A DNA stretch of 63,888 bases from Nitrospirae bacterium GWB2_47_37 (lineage in GTDB: Bacteria; Nitrospirota; Thermodesulfovibrionia; Thermodesulfovibrionales; Dissulfurispiraceae), in assembly GCA_001803635.1 (NCBI GenBank), contig MHDU01000051.1, positions 1 to 63,888 of the forward strand, written 5' to 3'. This document shows positions 42,620 to 52,886 of the stretch, piece after piece (positions within the stretch are counted from its first letter, which is position 1; each line of letters starts with the position of its first letter). The translations under genes were made by a program, and so were the position numbers. The notes under the pieces were generated by a model. The model was not told where the DNA came from. It saw only the letters and a list, made by a program, of their open reading frames with translations, and searched no databases.

Positions 42620-43042
42620 TTAAATATCAAATATAACCTCTATCTCCCATTTATCGCCTGTTTTCTCAACTCTGATATTATGATACGTCGCCGCCTTCAC
42701 AAGCAGTCTCCTCTCATGCCTCTCCACATCAAATTCCTCGCCGAAAATTTTAGCCTTTATGAAAAATGGCGGCTGAATGCTGAGATCGCTTATTTCAATC
42801 CTGCTGCCTATAAAATTATATGTATCGAACCGGAATATCAGCTCATTAAGAAACGAGACCAACAGCCCTTCTATCGAATCGCTCTTTACCTCTATGTCTA
42901 TCTCCTGTCTCTCATTAATATTCCCGATGTCCGTAATCAGGCTGTACATGCCGAAACCCGCATTCACAAACGCCTCTTCACGGCTTTTTCCATAAGCCTT
43001 TATTCCGGCATCGCCGGATATATCGATAGTCTCGAAATCCAT
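42620..43042 (-). CDS. Archease, activator of RtcB
   Basis: I place the start at ATG 43042; an in-frame TTG at 43066 adds eight residues not typical of the family. The 140-aa product has DISGDAGIKAYGKSREEAF, SFLNELIFRFDTYNF, VKAATYHNIRVEK and a hydrophobic C-terminus. Conserved acidic residues coordinate the metal needed to speed RtcB guanylylation. TATTAT at 43048-43053 is 5 nt from the start, with no Shine-Dalgarno sequence, so the mRNA may be leaderless. Confidence 0.93.
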   Translation of the reverse strand: MDFETIDISGDAGIKAYGKSREEAFVNAGFGMYSLITDIGNINERQEIDIEVKSDSIEGLLVSFLNELIFRFDTYNFIGSRIEISDLSIQPPFFIKAKIFGEEFDVERHERRLLVKAATYHNIRVEKTGDKWEIEVIFDI

Positions 43043-43059
43043 ATTAAATAATACCACAC

Positions 43060-43088
43060 GCCACAAAAGACGGAATATCGGATATAAT
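43060..43088 (+). promoter_or_regulatory. Candidate promoter for the phospholipase-D-family gene
   Basis: GCCACA (43060-43065), 17-nt spacer, perfect TATAAT (43083-43088). The start codon follows at 43109 with an AAAGGGAAA stretch before it. Confidence 0.5.
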
Positions 43089-43108
43089 TACAAAGGGAAA
43101 ACAAACAT

Positions 43109-44266
43109 ATGAGCTATACCTTTACAACTCCTTTCATCGAAAAGCTATTCGGGTGCAAGTTCTCGGCAGCCGCCGACGTACAACTCCTGTGGAAGGATGA
43201 CGAATCATTCAAAACCATCTTCGATGCGGTAAGGAGTGCAAAGGATTTCATATGCCTCGAATTTTACATCTTCAGAAACGACGAGACAGGCAAAGAACTG
43301 GCGGAAATACTGAAGCAAAAGAGCAGGGAAGGCGTTAAAGTATATCTTCTGTATGATCACTTCGGCTCATTCGGCACGCCCTCCGAATTCTGGAAAGACT
43401 TAAAAAATACGGGCATAAAAATAATGGCATCGCACCCTTTCAAGTGGACGAATCCATGCCGGTACATCCACAGGGATCACAAAAAACTGATCATAATAGA
43501 CGGCCGAAAGGCATTTGCCGGAGGACTGAATATCGCCGACGAATACAGCGGCTTTCACCTGAGGCGCAAAGGCAGGACATGGCGCGATACCGGCATAATG
43601 CTTCAGGGCCCGATAGTAGGGGAGCTTTTTGATATATTCAAGAAAAGCTGGCGCATATGGAGAGGAGAGCCCATCACCATTTCAAATCTCAAATCTCAAA
43701 TCTCGGATTTCAAGGAAACGATCCCTGCCATCCCGATCTTTGTAAGCTCTGCCCGCGGGCGCAGGAGGATGAGGAGGCTTCTCTATTACAGCATCAACCA
43801 TTCTAAAAAAAGCATATCGTTGACTACCGCGTACTTCACCCCGAGCAGGAGAATGGTCGAAACTCTGGAGAATGCCGTAGATCGCGGGGTAAAGGTCAGG
43901 CTGCTCGTACCGGGCGACAGCGACATTCCTGCCGCGTCATACGCGGGAAAGGCTTTCTTTTCACGGCTTTTAAAAGCGGGCGTCGAGATATACACCTATA
44001 CCGGCGAGATACTCCATGCAAAGACATTTATATTCGACGGCTGCTGGAGCATTATAGGCTCGACAAACCTCGATTTTCAGTCGCTGAGATATAATGACGA
44101 GGGGAACGTCGGGATATTGAATTCCGGTTTCGCAACGCGCATGAACGAGGTTTTTGAAGAGGACTTAAAACGCTCGATAAAAATAGAACTTGGCGAATGG
44201 CGTAAAAGGCCGCTCAAAGAAAAAATTAAGGAATGGTTCTTTTCGCTTTTCAGGAGAAGGCTGTGA
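43109..44266 (+). CDS. Cardiolipin synthase-like phospholipase D family protein
   Basis: The protein has 385 aa. Two HKD motifs are intact: YIHRDHKKLIIIDGRKAFAG (about 120-140) and LHAKTFIFDGCWSIIGSTN (about 300-320). They form the two-histidine active site that transfers phosphatidyl groups. No N-terminal membrane helices are present, as in ClsB-type enzymes. SNLKSQISDFKE between the two halves is encoded by 7-nt repeats. It is a plus-strand gene meeting the atp operon tail to tail at 44266/44267. Confidence 0.93.
   Translation: MSYTFTTPFIEKLFGCKFSAAADVQLLWKDDESFKTIFDAVRSAKDFICLEFYIFRNDETGKELAEILKQKSREGVKVYLLYDHFGSFGTPSEFWKDLKNTGIKIMASHPFKWTNPCRYIHRDHKKLIIIDGRKAFAGGLNIADEYSGFHLRRKGRTWRDTGIMLQGPIVGELFDIFKKSWRIWRGEPITISNLKSQISDFKETIPAIPIFVSSARGRRRMRRLLYYSINHSKKSISLTTAYFTPSRRMVETLENAVDRGVKVRLLVPGDSDIPAASYAGKAFFSRLLKAGVEIYTYTGEILHAKTFIFDGCWSIIGSTNLDFQSLRYNDEGNVGILNSGFATRMNEVFEEDLKRSIKIELGEWRKRPLKEKIKEWFFSLFRRRL
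43683..43703. repeat. Three 7-nt units in the phospholipase-D-family gene
   Basis: CAAATCT occurs three times in a row, followed by a degenerate copy. It encodes the SNLKSQIS linker between the two catalytic halves. AAATCT-type units also occur between atpC and atpD. Confidence 0.85.
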
Positions 44267-44677
44267 TCAGCGGGGTTTTCTGCTCTCCGCTATCTGAATC
44301 CTTATCGTCGCCCTTTCGAGCGATGCGGTAGCCCTCGCAAAGTCTATTTCCTCGGCCTTCCTCAGCCTTTCTTCGGCTCGTTTCATCGCGGCCTTAGCCC
44401 TCTCCACATCTATTCCTTCGGATTTTTCCGCGCTGTCGGCGAGTATAACGACCTTATCCGGAGAGACTTCGGCATACCCGGAACTCACGAACACATACTC
44501 TGTATTGCCGCCTTTTCTCAGGACGACCATGCCTATCCTCAGCGTTGTGATGAACGGAACGTGTCCGGGCAGTACTCCGAACTCTCCTTCCGTGCCGGTT
44601 GCCGCCACCTCATCGACTTCCTCGCTCAGCACAAGGCCGTGCGGTGTTACGATATCCAATTTTAAATTATTCTCCAT
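44267..44677 (-). CDS. atpC: ATP synthase F1 subunit epsilon
   Basis: The protein has 136 aa. The N-terminal beta domain has [39 protein letters not shown] and [22 protein letters not shown]-terminal helical hairpin follows ([15 protein letters not shown]). It belongs to the central stalk and can inhibit ATP hydrolysis. It is the last gene of the atp operon. Confidence 0.97.
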   Translation of the reverse strand: MENNLKLDIVTPHGLVLSEEVDEVAATGTEGEFGVLPGHVPFITTLRIGMVVLRKGGNTEYVFVSSGYAEVSPDKVVILADSAEKSEGIDVERAKAAMKRAEERLRKAEEIDFARATASLERATIRIQIAESRKPR

Positions 44678-44688
44678 TTCCTATCCTT

Positions 44689-44709
44689 AATTTCAAATCT
44701 GAAATTTAA
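44689..44709. repeat. Three 7-nt units between atpC and atpD
   Basis: Units: AATTTCA, AATCTGA, AATTTAA. They fill most of the 34-bp gap, close to the atpC start. Confidence 0.65.
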
Positions 44710-44711
44710 TG

Positions 44712-46163
<1,452 letters not shown>

Positions 46164-46168
46164 TCAAA

Positions 46169-47041
46169 TTATTGTTTTAATGCCTCGACCCCGCCGACGA
46201 TATCCATCAATTCTTTAGTAATCGATGCCTGTCTTGCCTTGTTATACTGAAGGGTCAGGCTCGCTATCATATCGTCCGCGGCCTTTGTGGCATTCTCCAT
46301 CGAAGTCATTCTCGCGGCCTCTTCGGACGCCTGTGATTCGAGAAGCGCCCTGAACACCTGTATCTCAAGATTTTTCGGCAGCAATTTATCGAAGATATCC
46401 TGCTGTGAAGGCTCGTACAGAAAATCCGCCATGCTTTCCTGCGCTTCGGCCCCGGCGGCCTTTACGGGTGAAAGCGGCAATAAACGCGCTGTAGCGACCT
46501 TCTGAACAAGGGCCGATCTGAATTCGTTATACACAAGTAATACCTCATCAAATATCTCGTTTGTGTAATTTTCTATTATGTCCCCTATAATTTCCTGCGC
46601 GTTTAAATAGGATATTCTTCCCGAGATTCCGACCCACGATTTCCTTAAAACAACTCCCCTTCTTTTAAAAAGATCGTTCCCTTTCTTGCCGATTGCGCTG
46701 ACGCTTACTTCTATGCCTTCCTCACGGGTCTCTTTGATGAGTTTGAAGGCGGCCTTCATGACATTAGTATTGAATGCGCCGCATAACCCCTTGTCTCCGG
46801 TCATAACGATAATCTCGATCTTTTTCCTCGGCCTGAGTTCAAGGAGAGGATGTCCTGTTTCAACCGTCCCGGCAAGATTTGAAAGCACCGAGTTCATCTT
46901 GTCCGCATACGGTCTCAATTCCAGTATCCTTGTCTGCGCCTTCCTGAATTTGGCTGCGGATACCATCTTCATGGCCTTTGTTATCTGCTTTGTGCTCTTT
47001 ACGGAGCCTATTCTTTTGCGTATCTCTTTTAATCCGGGCAT
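46169..47041 (-). CDS. atpG: ATP synthase F1 subunit gamma
   Basis: The protein has 290 aa. The N-terminal helix has MPGLKEIRKRIGSVKSTKQI, then TKAMKMVSAAKFRKAQ. The central part has VMTGDKGLCGAFNTNVMK. The C-terminal helix has ASEEAARMTSMENATKAADDM and QASITKELMDIVGGVEAL. It is the rotating central shaft. Confidence 0.98.
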   Translation of the reverse strand: MPGLKEIRKRIGSVKSTKQITKAMKMVSAAKFRKAQTRILELRPYADKMNSVLSNLAGTVETGHPLLELRPRKKIEIIVMTGDKGLCGAFNTNVMKAAFKLIKETREEGIEVSVSAIGKKGNDLFKRRGVVLRKSWVGISGRISYLNAQEIIGDIIENYTNEIFDEVLLVYNEFRSALVQKVATARLLPLSPVKAAGAEAQESMADFLYEPSQQDIFDKLLPKNLEIQVFRALLESQASEEAARMTSMENATKAADDMIASLTLQYNKARQASITKELMDIVGGVEALKQ

Positions 47042-47119
47042 TCTTTATACCTCAATTTAAAATAACGGATTGAAAAATTATCGTTTCCAGCATCCGGCAT
47101 TCATAGTTTAACATTGCCT

Positions 47120-48628
47120 TTATGCAATAAAACCTTTCTTAAACTCTGCAATCGCCGCCGTGAGCTTCTCTTTCAGAGATTCGTCTATCGCATTTTTATC
47201 TTTAAGCTCTGTCCTCACGTCCGCTTTTTTGTCCTTCATAAAACCGATAAACTCGGCCTCAAATTTCTTCAGCGCCTCGACCGGCACATCATCGAGATGC
47301 CCGTGCGAACCCGCAAAAAGCACCATTATCTGGTCTTCCACAGGCAGGGGCACATACTGGTCCTGTTTCAGTATCTCGACCATCCTCCTTCCCCTCTCGA
47401 TTTGCGCCATTGTAGACTTATCGAGGTCGGAACCGAACTGGGCAAATGCGGCAAGCTCCCTGAACTGCGCGAGGTCGAGCCTGAGCGTTCCGGCAACCTG
47501 TTTCATTGCCTTGGTCTGGGCGGCGCTGCCGACACGGCTGACTGAAAGTCCTACGTTAACTGCAGGCCTGACGCCGGCATAGAAAAGGTCGGGCTCCAGA
47601 TATATCTGACCGTCTGTGATGGATATGACGTTTGTGGGGATATACGCGGAAACGTCGCCCGCCTGCGTTTCGATTATAGGCAGCGCGGTTAACGACCCGC
47701 CGCCGAGTTCATCGCTTAATTTTGCGGCCCTTTCAAGGAGCCTTGAATGGAGATAAAAAACGTCGCCGGGGAATGCCTCGCGTCCCGGGGGACGTCTCAG
47801 GATAAGCGAGAGCTGCCTGTAAGCGGTGGACTGCTTGCTGAGATCGTCATATATTATCAATGCATGTTTTCCGTTGTCCCTGAAATATTCTCCTATCGCG
47901 CAGCCCGTGTAAGGAGCGATATACTGGAGAGGCGCAGGCTCGCTTGCAGTCGCCGAAACGACAATGGTATGTTCCATCGCTCCGTACTGTTCAAGCGTTT
48001 TAACCACACGCGCAACACTCGCCCTTTTCTGCCCGATCGCAACATATATACATACGACATCGCTGCCTTTCTGGTTTATGATAGCATCTATCGCTATGGC
48101 CGTTTTCCCGGTTTGACGGTCGCCGATAATAAGTTCTCTCTGACCTCTGCCGATAGGGATCATCGCGTCTATCGCCTTAACTCCAGTCTGGAGGGGCTCC
48201 CTGACGGGCTGCCTGTCTACGATGCCGGGGGCAACAACATCCACTATCCTGGTTGCTTGAGCATTTATGGGTCCCTTGCCGTCTATAGGCTGTCCGATGG
48301 CATTGAGTACCCTGCCGATCATGGCTTCACCGACAGGCACCGACATGATTTTTCCGGTTCTCTTCGCGACATCGCCTTCCTTGATAAGGGTGTCCTCTCC
48401 GAACAGAACAGCTCCGACCGAATCTTCTTCAAGGTTAAGGGCCATTCCGAATACGCCGTTCGGAAATTCGAGAAGCTCCGAAGTCATGCAGTTGTCCAGC
48501 CCATAAATTCTTGCGATACCGTCGCCGACTCCCGTCACAACGCCGACTTCGCTGACATCGACGCGTTTCTCGAAATCGGTTATCTGTTTTTTCAGGTACT
48601 CGCTGATCTCATCCGTCTTGATTTCCAT
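47120..48628 (-). CDS. atpA: ATP synthase F1 subunit alpha
   Basis: The protein has 502 aa. It has [15 protein letters not shown], Walker [55 protein letters not shown] and [20 protein letters not shown]. It alternates with beta in the F1 hexamer and carries the non-catalytic nucleotide sites. It lies 4 bp after atpH. Confidence 0.99.
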   Translation of the reverse strand: MEIKTDEISEYLKKQITDFEKRVDVSEVGVVTGVGDGIARIYGLDNCMTSELLEFPNGVFGMALNLEEDSVGAVLFGEDTLIKEGDVAKRTGKIMSVPVGEAMIGRVLNAIGQPIDGKGPINAQATRIVDVVAPGIVDRQPVREPLQTGVKAIDAMIPIGRGQRELIIGDRQTGKTAIAIDAIINQKGSDVVCIYVAIGQKRASVARVVKTLEQYGAMEHTIVVSATASEPAPLQYIAPYTGCAIGEYFRDNGKHALIIYDDLSKQSTAYRQLSLILRRPPGREAFPGDVFYLHSRLLERAAKLSDELGGGSLTALPIIETQAGDVSAYIPTNVISITDGQIYLEPDLFYAGVRPAVNVGLSVSRVGSAAQTKAMKQVAGTLRLDLAQFRELAAFAQFGSDLDKSTMAQIERGRRMVEILKQDQYVPLPVEDQIMVLFAGSHGHLDDVPVEALKKFEAEFIGFMKDKKADVRTELKDKNAIDESLKEKLTAAIAEFKKGFIA

Positions 48629-48632
48629 ATCA

Positions 48633-49172
48633 TCACCCCTTGATAAGCTTATCTCTTAAAAGCCCTAAATGGCCCTTTATACTACTGTCATACATAGTGC
48701 TGCCTACCTTTATTCTCATGCCGCCGAGCAGAGACGGGTCTATAACAAATTCAAGATCGACATCCCGACCCGTAACCTGCTTTAAAGAACCTGCCAGTTT
48801 CTCTTCATACTCCTTGCTCACATGCACCGGGCTTGTAACTATCGCCTTTGCCCGCTTCTTCATTTCGAGGTATTGAAGCGTTATCGTCTCTATTATCTCG
48901 GGCAGCGCATGGATTACCTTAGAGACTAAAAGATACCCCAGATACTTAACAGTCTTTTCCGACATTTTCAGTTTCCCGCTGATGTAAGTAATGACCTGAC
49001 TGCCTTCTTCATAACTGAAAAGGGGACTTGTCAGGAGGCTCCTGAAGTTCTTGTCCTTTTTCATCAGGCCTGCAACTGCGCTTAACTGCTCAATCCCCTG
49101 CGGGACTTCGCCCAAATCGACGGCGCTTAAAAATTGTTTAGCGTATTTATTTATGCCCTTTACCTTTTTCAA
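48633..49172 (-). CDS. atpH: ATP synthase F1 subunit delta
   Basis: The protein has 179 aa, the typical size. It has [22 protein letters not shown], a helical N-terminal domain, and C-terminal [20 protein letters not shown], then [20 protein letters not shown] and [11 protein letters not shown]. It joins the peripheral b-b' stalk to the top of F1. Confidence 0.96.
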   Translation of the reverse strand: MKKVKGINKYAKQFLSAVDLGEVPQGIEQLSAVAGLMKKDKNFRSLLTSPLFSYEEGSQVITYISGKLKMSEKTVKYLGYLLVSKVIHALPEIIETITLQYLEMKKRAKAIVTSPVHVSKEYEEKLAGSLKQVTGRDVDLEFVIDPSLLGGMRIKVGSTMYDSSIKGHLGLLRDKLIKG

Positions 49173-49213
49173 TCCTTTAACCTCGCCTTTATCAAGCAGG
49201 AAGCAACCGGTTC

Positions 49214-49825
49214 TTAATTCCCTCTCAGCAATTTAATTGATTCCTGCATGAGTCTTTCCTGATCTTCCTTCGTCAATTTGCTTTTTATCTTTTCTTCTGC
49301 AAGCTGCATTGCGGCTTCGACGGCTTCGGCCTTAATCGTATCTTTCGCGCGTTTCACTTCAAAATCTATGTTGGCCTTCGCCTGCTCCAATATCTTGACC
49401 TTCAGTTTCTCCCCTTCCGCTATAAGCCTTTCCTTCTCCCTTTCGCCGGAGGTTTTCGCGGAAGAAATAATCTCCTCTATTTCCTTGTCTTTGACCTTAA
49501 GCCTTTCCTCGACCTCGGCAAGCGCCTTTAACGCAAGTGCCTTCGCCTCCTGAGCTTCTTTAATGCTCTTTTCGATCAATTCCTTTCTCTGCTGAAGAAA
49601 ACTCCTGAGAGGCTTATTAAGGAACTTAACGAGCACGAATACGAGTATCGCGAAATTAACTATCCTCCACACCCAATCCATTAATGAACTGCCGTGCTCA
49701 CTGCCTTCTGCTGCGAAGGCTGAAGAACTCTGGAATACAAGCAGCAGGATGCAAACTGCCGCGCCGATAGAAATTATCTTCTTAAAATCAGGAATTTGGA
49801 ATTTTAAATTTGAAATGCTTTTCAT
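49214..49825 (-). CDS. atpF: ATP synthase F0 subunit b
   Basis: The protein has 203 aa. Residues 1-37 look like a cleavable or additional signal segment; the TM helix is about 50-68 (VWRIVNFAILVFVLVKFLN). A long charged coiled coil follows. The leader differs from short b subunits and starts MKSISNLKFQIPDFKK, encoded by 7-nt repeats. The genuine N-terminus may therefore be longer than needed. It overlaps the b' gene by 4 bp. Confidence 0.95.
   Translation of the reverse strand: MKSISNLKFQIPDFKKIISIGAAVCILLLVFQSSSAFAAEGSEHGSSLMDWVWRIVNFAILVFVLVKFLNKPLRSFLQQRKELIEKSIKEAQEAKALALKALAEVEERLKVKDKEIEEIISSAKTSGEREKERLIAEGEKLKVKILEQAKANIDFEVKRAKDTIKAEAVEAAMQLAEEKIKSKLTKEDQERLMQESIKLLRGN
49791..49811. 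repeat. Three 7-nt units at the atpF start
   Basis: GGAATTT occurs twice, followed by TAAATTT and a partial GAAATGC. They encode SNLKFQIP at the extreme N-terminus of subunit b. Confidence 0.8.
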
Positions 49826-50241
49826 GCCTTCACCAGTTTATTGACTATTTCTTCCGAGAACTTTTCGATATCCGCCTTCAACGCGGAACGCGCCTTTCCC
49901 GCCTCGGCCTGAAGCTCCTTCCTCGCGATTTCGATCATAGCCACAGCTTCCGCCTCGGCCTTGGAAAGCGTTTCTTTTTGCCGCGAGAGGCCGGCTTCCC
50001 GCAGCGCTCCGAGCGCCTCTTTCGCCCTGCCTTTTGCCGAAGAAAGCTCCGCGTTCATTTTAGCGAGGGCATCTTCTTTTTTGAAGGAAAGAGATTTTGC
50101 TTCGTCGAGGGCGCCGCCGGTGGCGGCTTCTCTTTCTTTGAATACCTTCGCGAGGGGTTTAAAAAGAAGTGCGCTTAATATAAAAAATAAAACTATGAAA
50201 TTTGCGAGGAGGACGAAAAACCACTGATTGAATTCCAACAT
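49822..50241 (-). CDS. ATP synthase F0 subunit b'
   Basis: The protein has 139 aa. A TM helix at about 7-27 (FFVLLANFIVLFFILSALLF) is followed by KPLAKVFKEREAATGGALDEA and a coiled coil to the end. Together with b it forms the heterodimeric peripheral stalk seen in photosynthetic and many anaerobic bacteria. It is the first gene of the operon. GGGGTGG near its start codon lies within a 5-bp hairpin (50246-50250/50261-50265) that could limit translation. Confidence 0.93.
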   Translation of the reverse strand: MLEFNQWFFVLLANFIVLFFILSALLFKPLAKVFKEREAATGGALDEAKSLSFKKEDALAKMNAELSSAKGRAKEALGALREAGLSRQKETLSKAEAEAVAMIEIARKELQAEAGKARSALKADIEKFSEEIVNKLVKA

Positions 50242-50290
50242 AAATTACCACCCCGGGCCTTGGTATTATTTAAAAAAAAGACTGATGTGA

Positions 50291-50319
50291 ACATTACCAC
50301 ACGTGTTTTTATTTGTCAA
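50291..50319 (-). promoter_or_regulatory. Strong sigma-70-type promoter of the atp operon
   Basis: Perfect TTGACA (50314-50319), exactly 17-nt spacer, TAATGT (50291-50296). The spacer contains the palindrome ACACGTGT (50299-50306), a possible operator. Transcription should begin near 50284, leaving a leader of about 45 nt. Confidence 0.8.
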
Positions 50320-50327
50320 GAATTTGG

Positions 50328-50359
50328 GCGATTATAATTTTTTATAAAGTTATTATCGC
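50328..50359 (-). terminator. 14-bp inverted repeat after the cysteine desulfurase gene
   Basis: Bases 50328-50341 pair with 50346-50359 around a TTAT loop, with one mismatch and one G-T. It begins 15 bp beyond the stop of the upstream operon and just before the atp promoter. The stem is AT-rich and lacks a clear U-tract, so it is a weak or bidirectional terminator candidate. Confidence 0.4.
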
Positions 50360-50373
50360 AACAATCATATACC

Positions 50374-51486
50374 TCACAACTCTTTTACACAGGCGATTAT
50401 CATTTCCGAAGCGCTCAGGATTTCATCGAGAGTATTGTCTTTGCCCACGCTCAGCCTGACCGCTGAAAGGGCGTCCTCGTCGGATAATCCCATCGCCTTT
50501 AAGACCGGCGAAGGTTTGCAAGTTCCGGAGTGACACGCCGAGCCGGCAGAAAAGGCAACGCCGGCTTTCAACTTTTCGACGAGGTCATTACCTATAACAC
50601 CCCTTATAGAAATATTCAATGTATTCGGAAGCCGCAATGTTTCATGCCCGTTAAGCCTGACATCAAGCGCGTTTCTCAATAAAGAAAAAAGCTTATCCCG
50701 CAGTTTAACGGCATGGTCATACCGGAAAGACATATTATGCCCTGCCGTTTCGCATGCCTTCCCGAGTCCGGCGATTCCTATGACATTTTCGGTTCCGGGC
50801 CTTATTCCCCTTTCGTGCCCCGCGCCGAACATTATGGGCATCACATCAACCCCATTTCTTATGTATAACGCTCCAACGCCCTTCGGTCCGTAAAACTTGT
50901 GCGATACTATAGTGAGCATATCTACCGTTAATTCGGAAGCCTTCACTTCTATTTTTCCGACGCTCTGCGCGGCGTCGGAATGAAAAGTTATGCCGTATTC
51001 CCGCGCGATCCTGCCGATCTCCCGTATCGGCTGAAGAGCGCCCGTCTCATTATTTGAATGCATGACGGTTATCAGAATAGTATCTTTCCTTACCGCCTTT
51101 CTTACATCATCCGGATTGACCGTGCCGGCAATATTCACGGGAAGATATGAGACCTCGAATCCTTTTGTTTCAAGCCAGCTCACCGGATTTAAAACAGCAG
51201 GATGTTCTATAACGGACGTTATTATGTGCCCTTTTTGATGTTTATGCGCGGTGCCGATTATCGCCAGATTATCCGCTTCCGTCCCCCCGGAGGTGAATAT
51301 TATTTCCGACGCATCCGCTCCGATCAAGTCCGCTGCCTGCTTTCGCGCATTATCTACGGCAGCCTTTGCCGCCTTGCCGATACTGTGCCCGCTCGACGGG
51401 TTGCCGAACAAAGAAAAGGCGTCGGCCATCGCATTTTTCACTTCCTCATCTATAGGGGTAGTGGCATTGTGATCGAGATAAATCAT
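50374..51486 (-). CDS. Cysteine desulfurase (NifS/IscS family)
   Basis: The protein has 370 aa. It has MIYLDHNATTPID, FTSGGTEADNLAIIGTA, SVIEHPAVLNP, HSDAAQSVGKI, the PLP lysine in VSHKFYGPKG and the active Cys in AGSACHSGTCKPSP. It supplies sulfur for Fe-S clusters and tRNA thiolation. No scaffold gene is adjacent, so the exact role is open. It overlaps rapZ by 4 bp at the end of the lpt-rpoN operon. Confidence 0.96.
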   Translation of the reverse strand: MIYLDHNATTPIDEEVKNAMADAFSLFGNPSSGHSIGKAAKAAVDNARKQAADLIGADASEIIFTSGGTEADNLAIIGTAHKHQKGHIITSVIEHPAVLNPVSWLETKGFEVSYLPVNIAGTVNPDDVRKAVRKDTILITVMHSNNETGALQPIREIGRIAREYGITFHSDAAQSVGKIEVKASELTVDMLTIVSHKFYGPKGVGALYIRNGVDVMPIMFGAGHERGIRPGTENVIGIAGLGKACETAGHNMSFRYDHAVKLRDKLFSLLRNALDVRLNGHETLRLPNTLNISIRGVIGNDLVEKLKAGVAFSAGSACHSGTCKPSPVLKAMGLSDEDALSAVRLSVGKDNTLDEILSASEMIIACVKEL

Positions 51487-52340
51487 GCCATGTCCCTGTG
51501 GATCACATTCGGTTTTATGCCGTGTTTCTCCTTTATATATCCGGCTATGTTCTCAACGATAGCCGGAGACCTGTGCATGCCGCCGGTGCATCCTATGCCG
51601 ATTACAAGATACGACCTTCCTTCTTTTATATAATTCGGCATAAGAAAATCGAGCATTGAAGTCAAACGGGCTAAAAAAGCCGACGTATTCTCGTTATTAA
51701 GCACGAAATCGCTCACAACCGAGTCCGTGCCTTTCAAGGGTTTAAGTTCCGGAATAAAATAAGGATTCGGCAGGAATCTCACGTCGAATAAAAGATCCGC
51801 GTTCTGCGGCACTCCGAATTTATAGCCGAAAGATATTATAGAAATATTAATGCCTTGCGTCTCCTTAAATTCCCCGTATGTCGATGATATCAAATGCCTC
51901 AACTGATGAGGGGTATAATTCGATGTGTCTATTATTCTATCGGCAGCGTCCCTTATCACCGAGAGCATGGCGCGCTCTTCTTCCATGGCCGCTTCGATGT
52001 CCATTCCGCCGCGCATGGAAAGCATGGGATGAGGACGTCTCGTCTCGCGGTAACGCCTCAGCATTACCTCTTTTTCGGCCTCAAAATATAATATCTCGAT
52101 ATTGTATTTTTTCTTAAGTGAGGAGATCGTCTGATACGCTCCGGACAGGAATTCTTTCTCGCGGATGTCTATGCCTATTCCTACCTGCCGGATATCTTTC
52201 CCGGTTTCTATAGTTGAGAGGAATGATCCTATAAGCGTTACAGGGAGATTGTCTATGCAGAAATAGCCGGTATCCTCAAGCGCTCTCAGGGCAACGGTCT
52301 TACCCGCGCCCGAGAGCCCGCTGATAATAACTATACGCAA
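51483..52340 (-). CDS. rapZ: RNase adapter / nucleotide-binding protein RapZ
   Basis: The protein has 285 aa. It has Walker A ISGLSGAGKTVALRALEDTG, FCIDNLPVTLI, RYRETRRPHPM, VSFGYKFGVPQNADLLFDVR and the C-terminal GCTGGMHRSPAIVE. In enterobacteria RapZ controls glmS small RNAs; in others (YvcJ) its role is less clear. Proximity to hpf and rpoN is conserved widely. Confidence 0.97.
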   Translation of the reverse strand: MRIVIISGLSGAGKTVALRALEDTGYFCIDNLPVTLIGSFLSTIETGKDIRQVGIGIDIREKEFLSGAYQTISSLKKKYNIEILYFEAEKEVMLRRYRETRRPHPMLSMRGGMDIEAAMEEERAMLSVIRDAADRIIDTSNYTPHQLRHLISSTYGEFKETQGINISIISFGYKFGVPQNADLLFDVRFLPNPYFIPELKPLKGTDSVVSDFVLNNENTSAFLARLTSMLDFLMPNYIKEGRSYLVIGIGCTGGMHRSPAIVENIAGYIKEKHGIKPNVIHRDMA

Positions 52341-52342
52341 CT

Positions 52343-52861
52343 TTATCTCACCGGTTCTATCAACCCGTAATTGCCGTCTTTTCTTCTGTAAACGACATTG
52401 ACGTCTCCGCTCGCCTGATTTGCGAATACGAAGAAATCCTTGTCCAGCAGCTCCATCTGATCGACGGCTTCATCGGCCGCCATAGGCTTCATGTCGAACC
52501 TTTTATTCTTTATTATCCTGCCGGTTTCCGCCTGCGCCTTTAACGAGACCTCTGAGGTTTTCTTTTCGCCCTTTCTGTAATCATGGCTCCTCTCTTTATA
52601 TTTCACGATCTGCTTTTCAAGCTTTTCCACCACTTCGTCTATGGAAGAATATACTTCTCCCGTTACGCTTTCAGCCTGAATCATAACGCCGTTGACCTTA
52701 AGAAGCACCTCCGCCTTGTGCCTGTATTTTTCTACGCTGAGTGTGACGACGGCTTCCGTAATATTGGATACATACTTGCTGAACCTCCCTATTTTTTCTT
52801 CGGAATAACTTTTCAATGCCGGCGTTATTTCCAGATGACGTCCGTTGACGATGATATTCAT
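52343..52861 (-). CDS. hpf: Ribosome hibernation-promoting factor, long form
   Basis: The protein has 172 aa. The N-terminal S30AE domain (1-100) has IIVNGRHLEITPALKSYSEEK and HKAEVLLKVNGVMIQAE. The C-terminal dimerisation domain (115-172) has KPMAADEAVDQMELLDKDFF and VVYRRKDGNYGLIEP. Long HPF dimerises ribosomes into 100S particles in stationary phase. AGGAGGAAGAC precedes the ATG. Confidence 0.96.
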   Translation of the reverse strand: MNIIVNGRHLEITPALKSYSEEKIGRFSKYVSNITEAVVTLSVEKYRHKAEVLLKVNGVMIQAESVTGEVYSSIDEVVEKLEKQIVKYKERSHDYRKGEKKTSEVSLKAQAETGRIIKNKRFDMKPMAADEAVDQMELLDKDFFVFANQASGDVNVVYRRKDGNYGLIEPVR

Positions 52862-52886
52862 GTCTTCCTCCTATAGGTCATAGACC

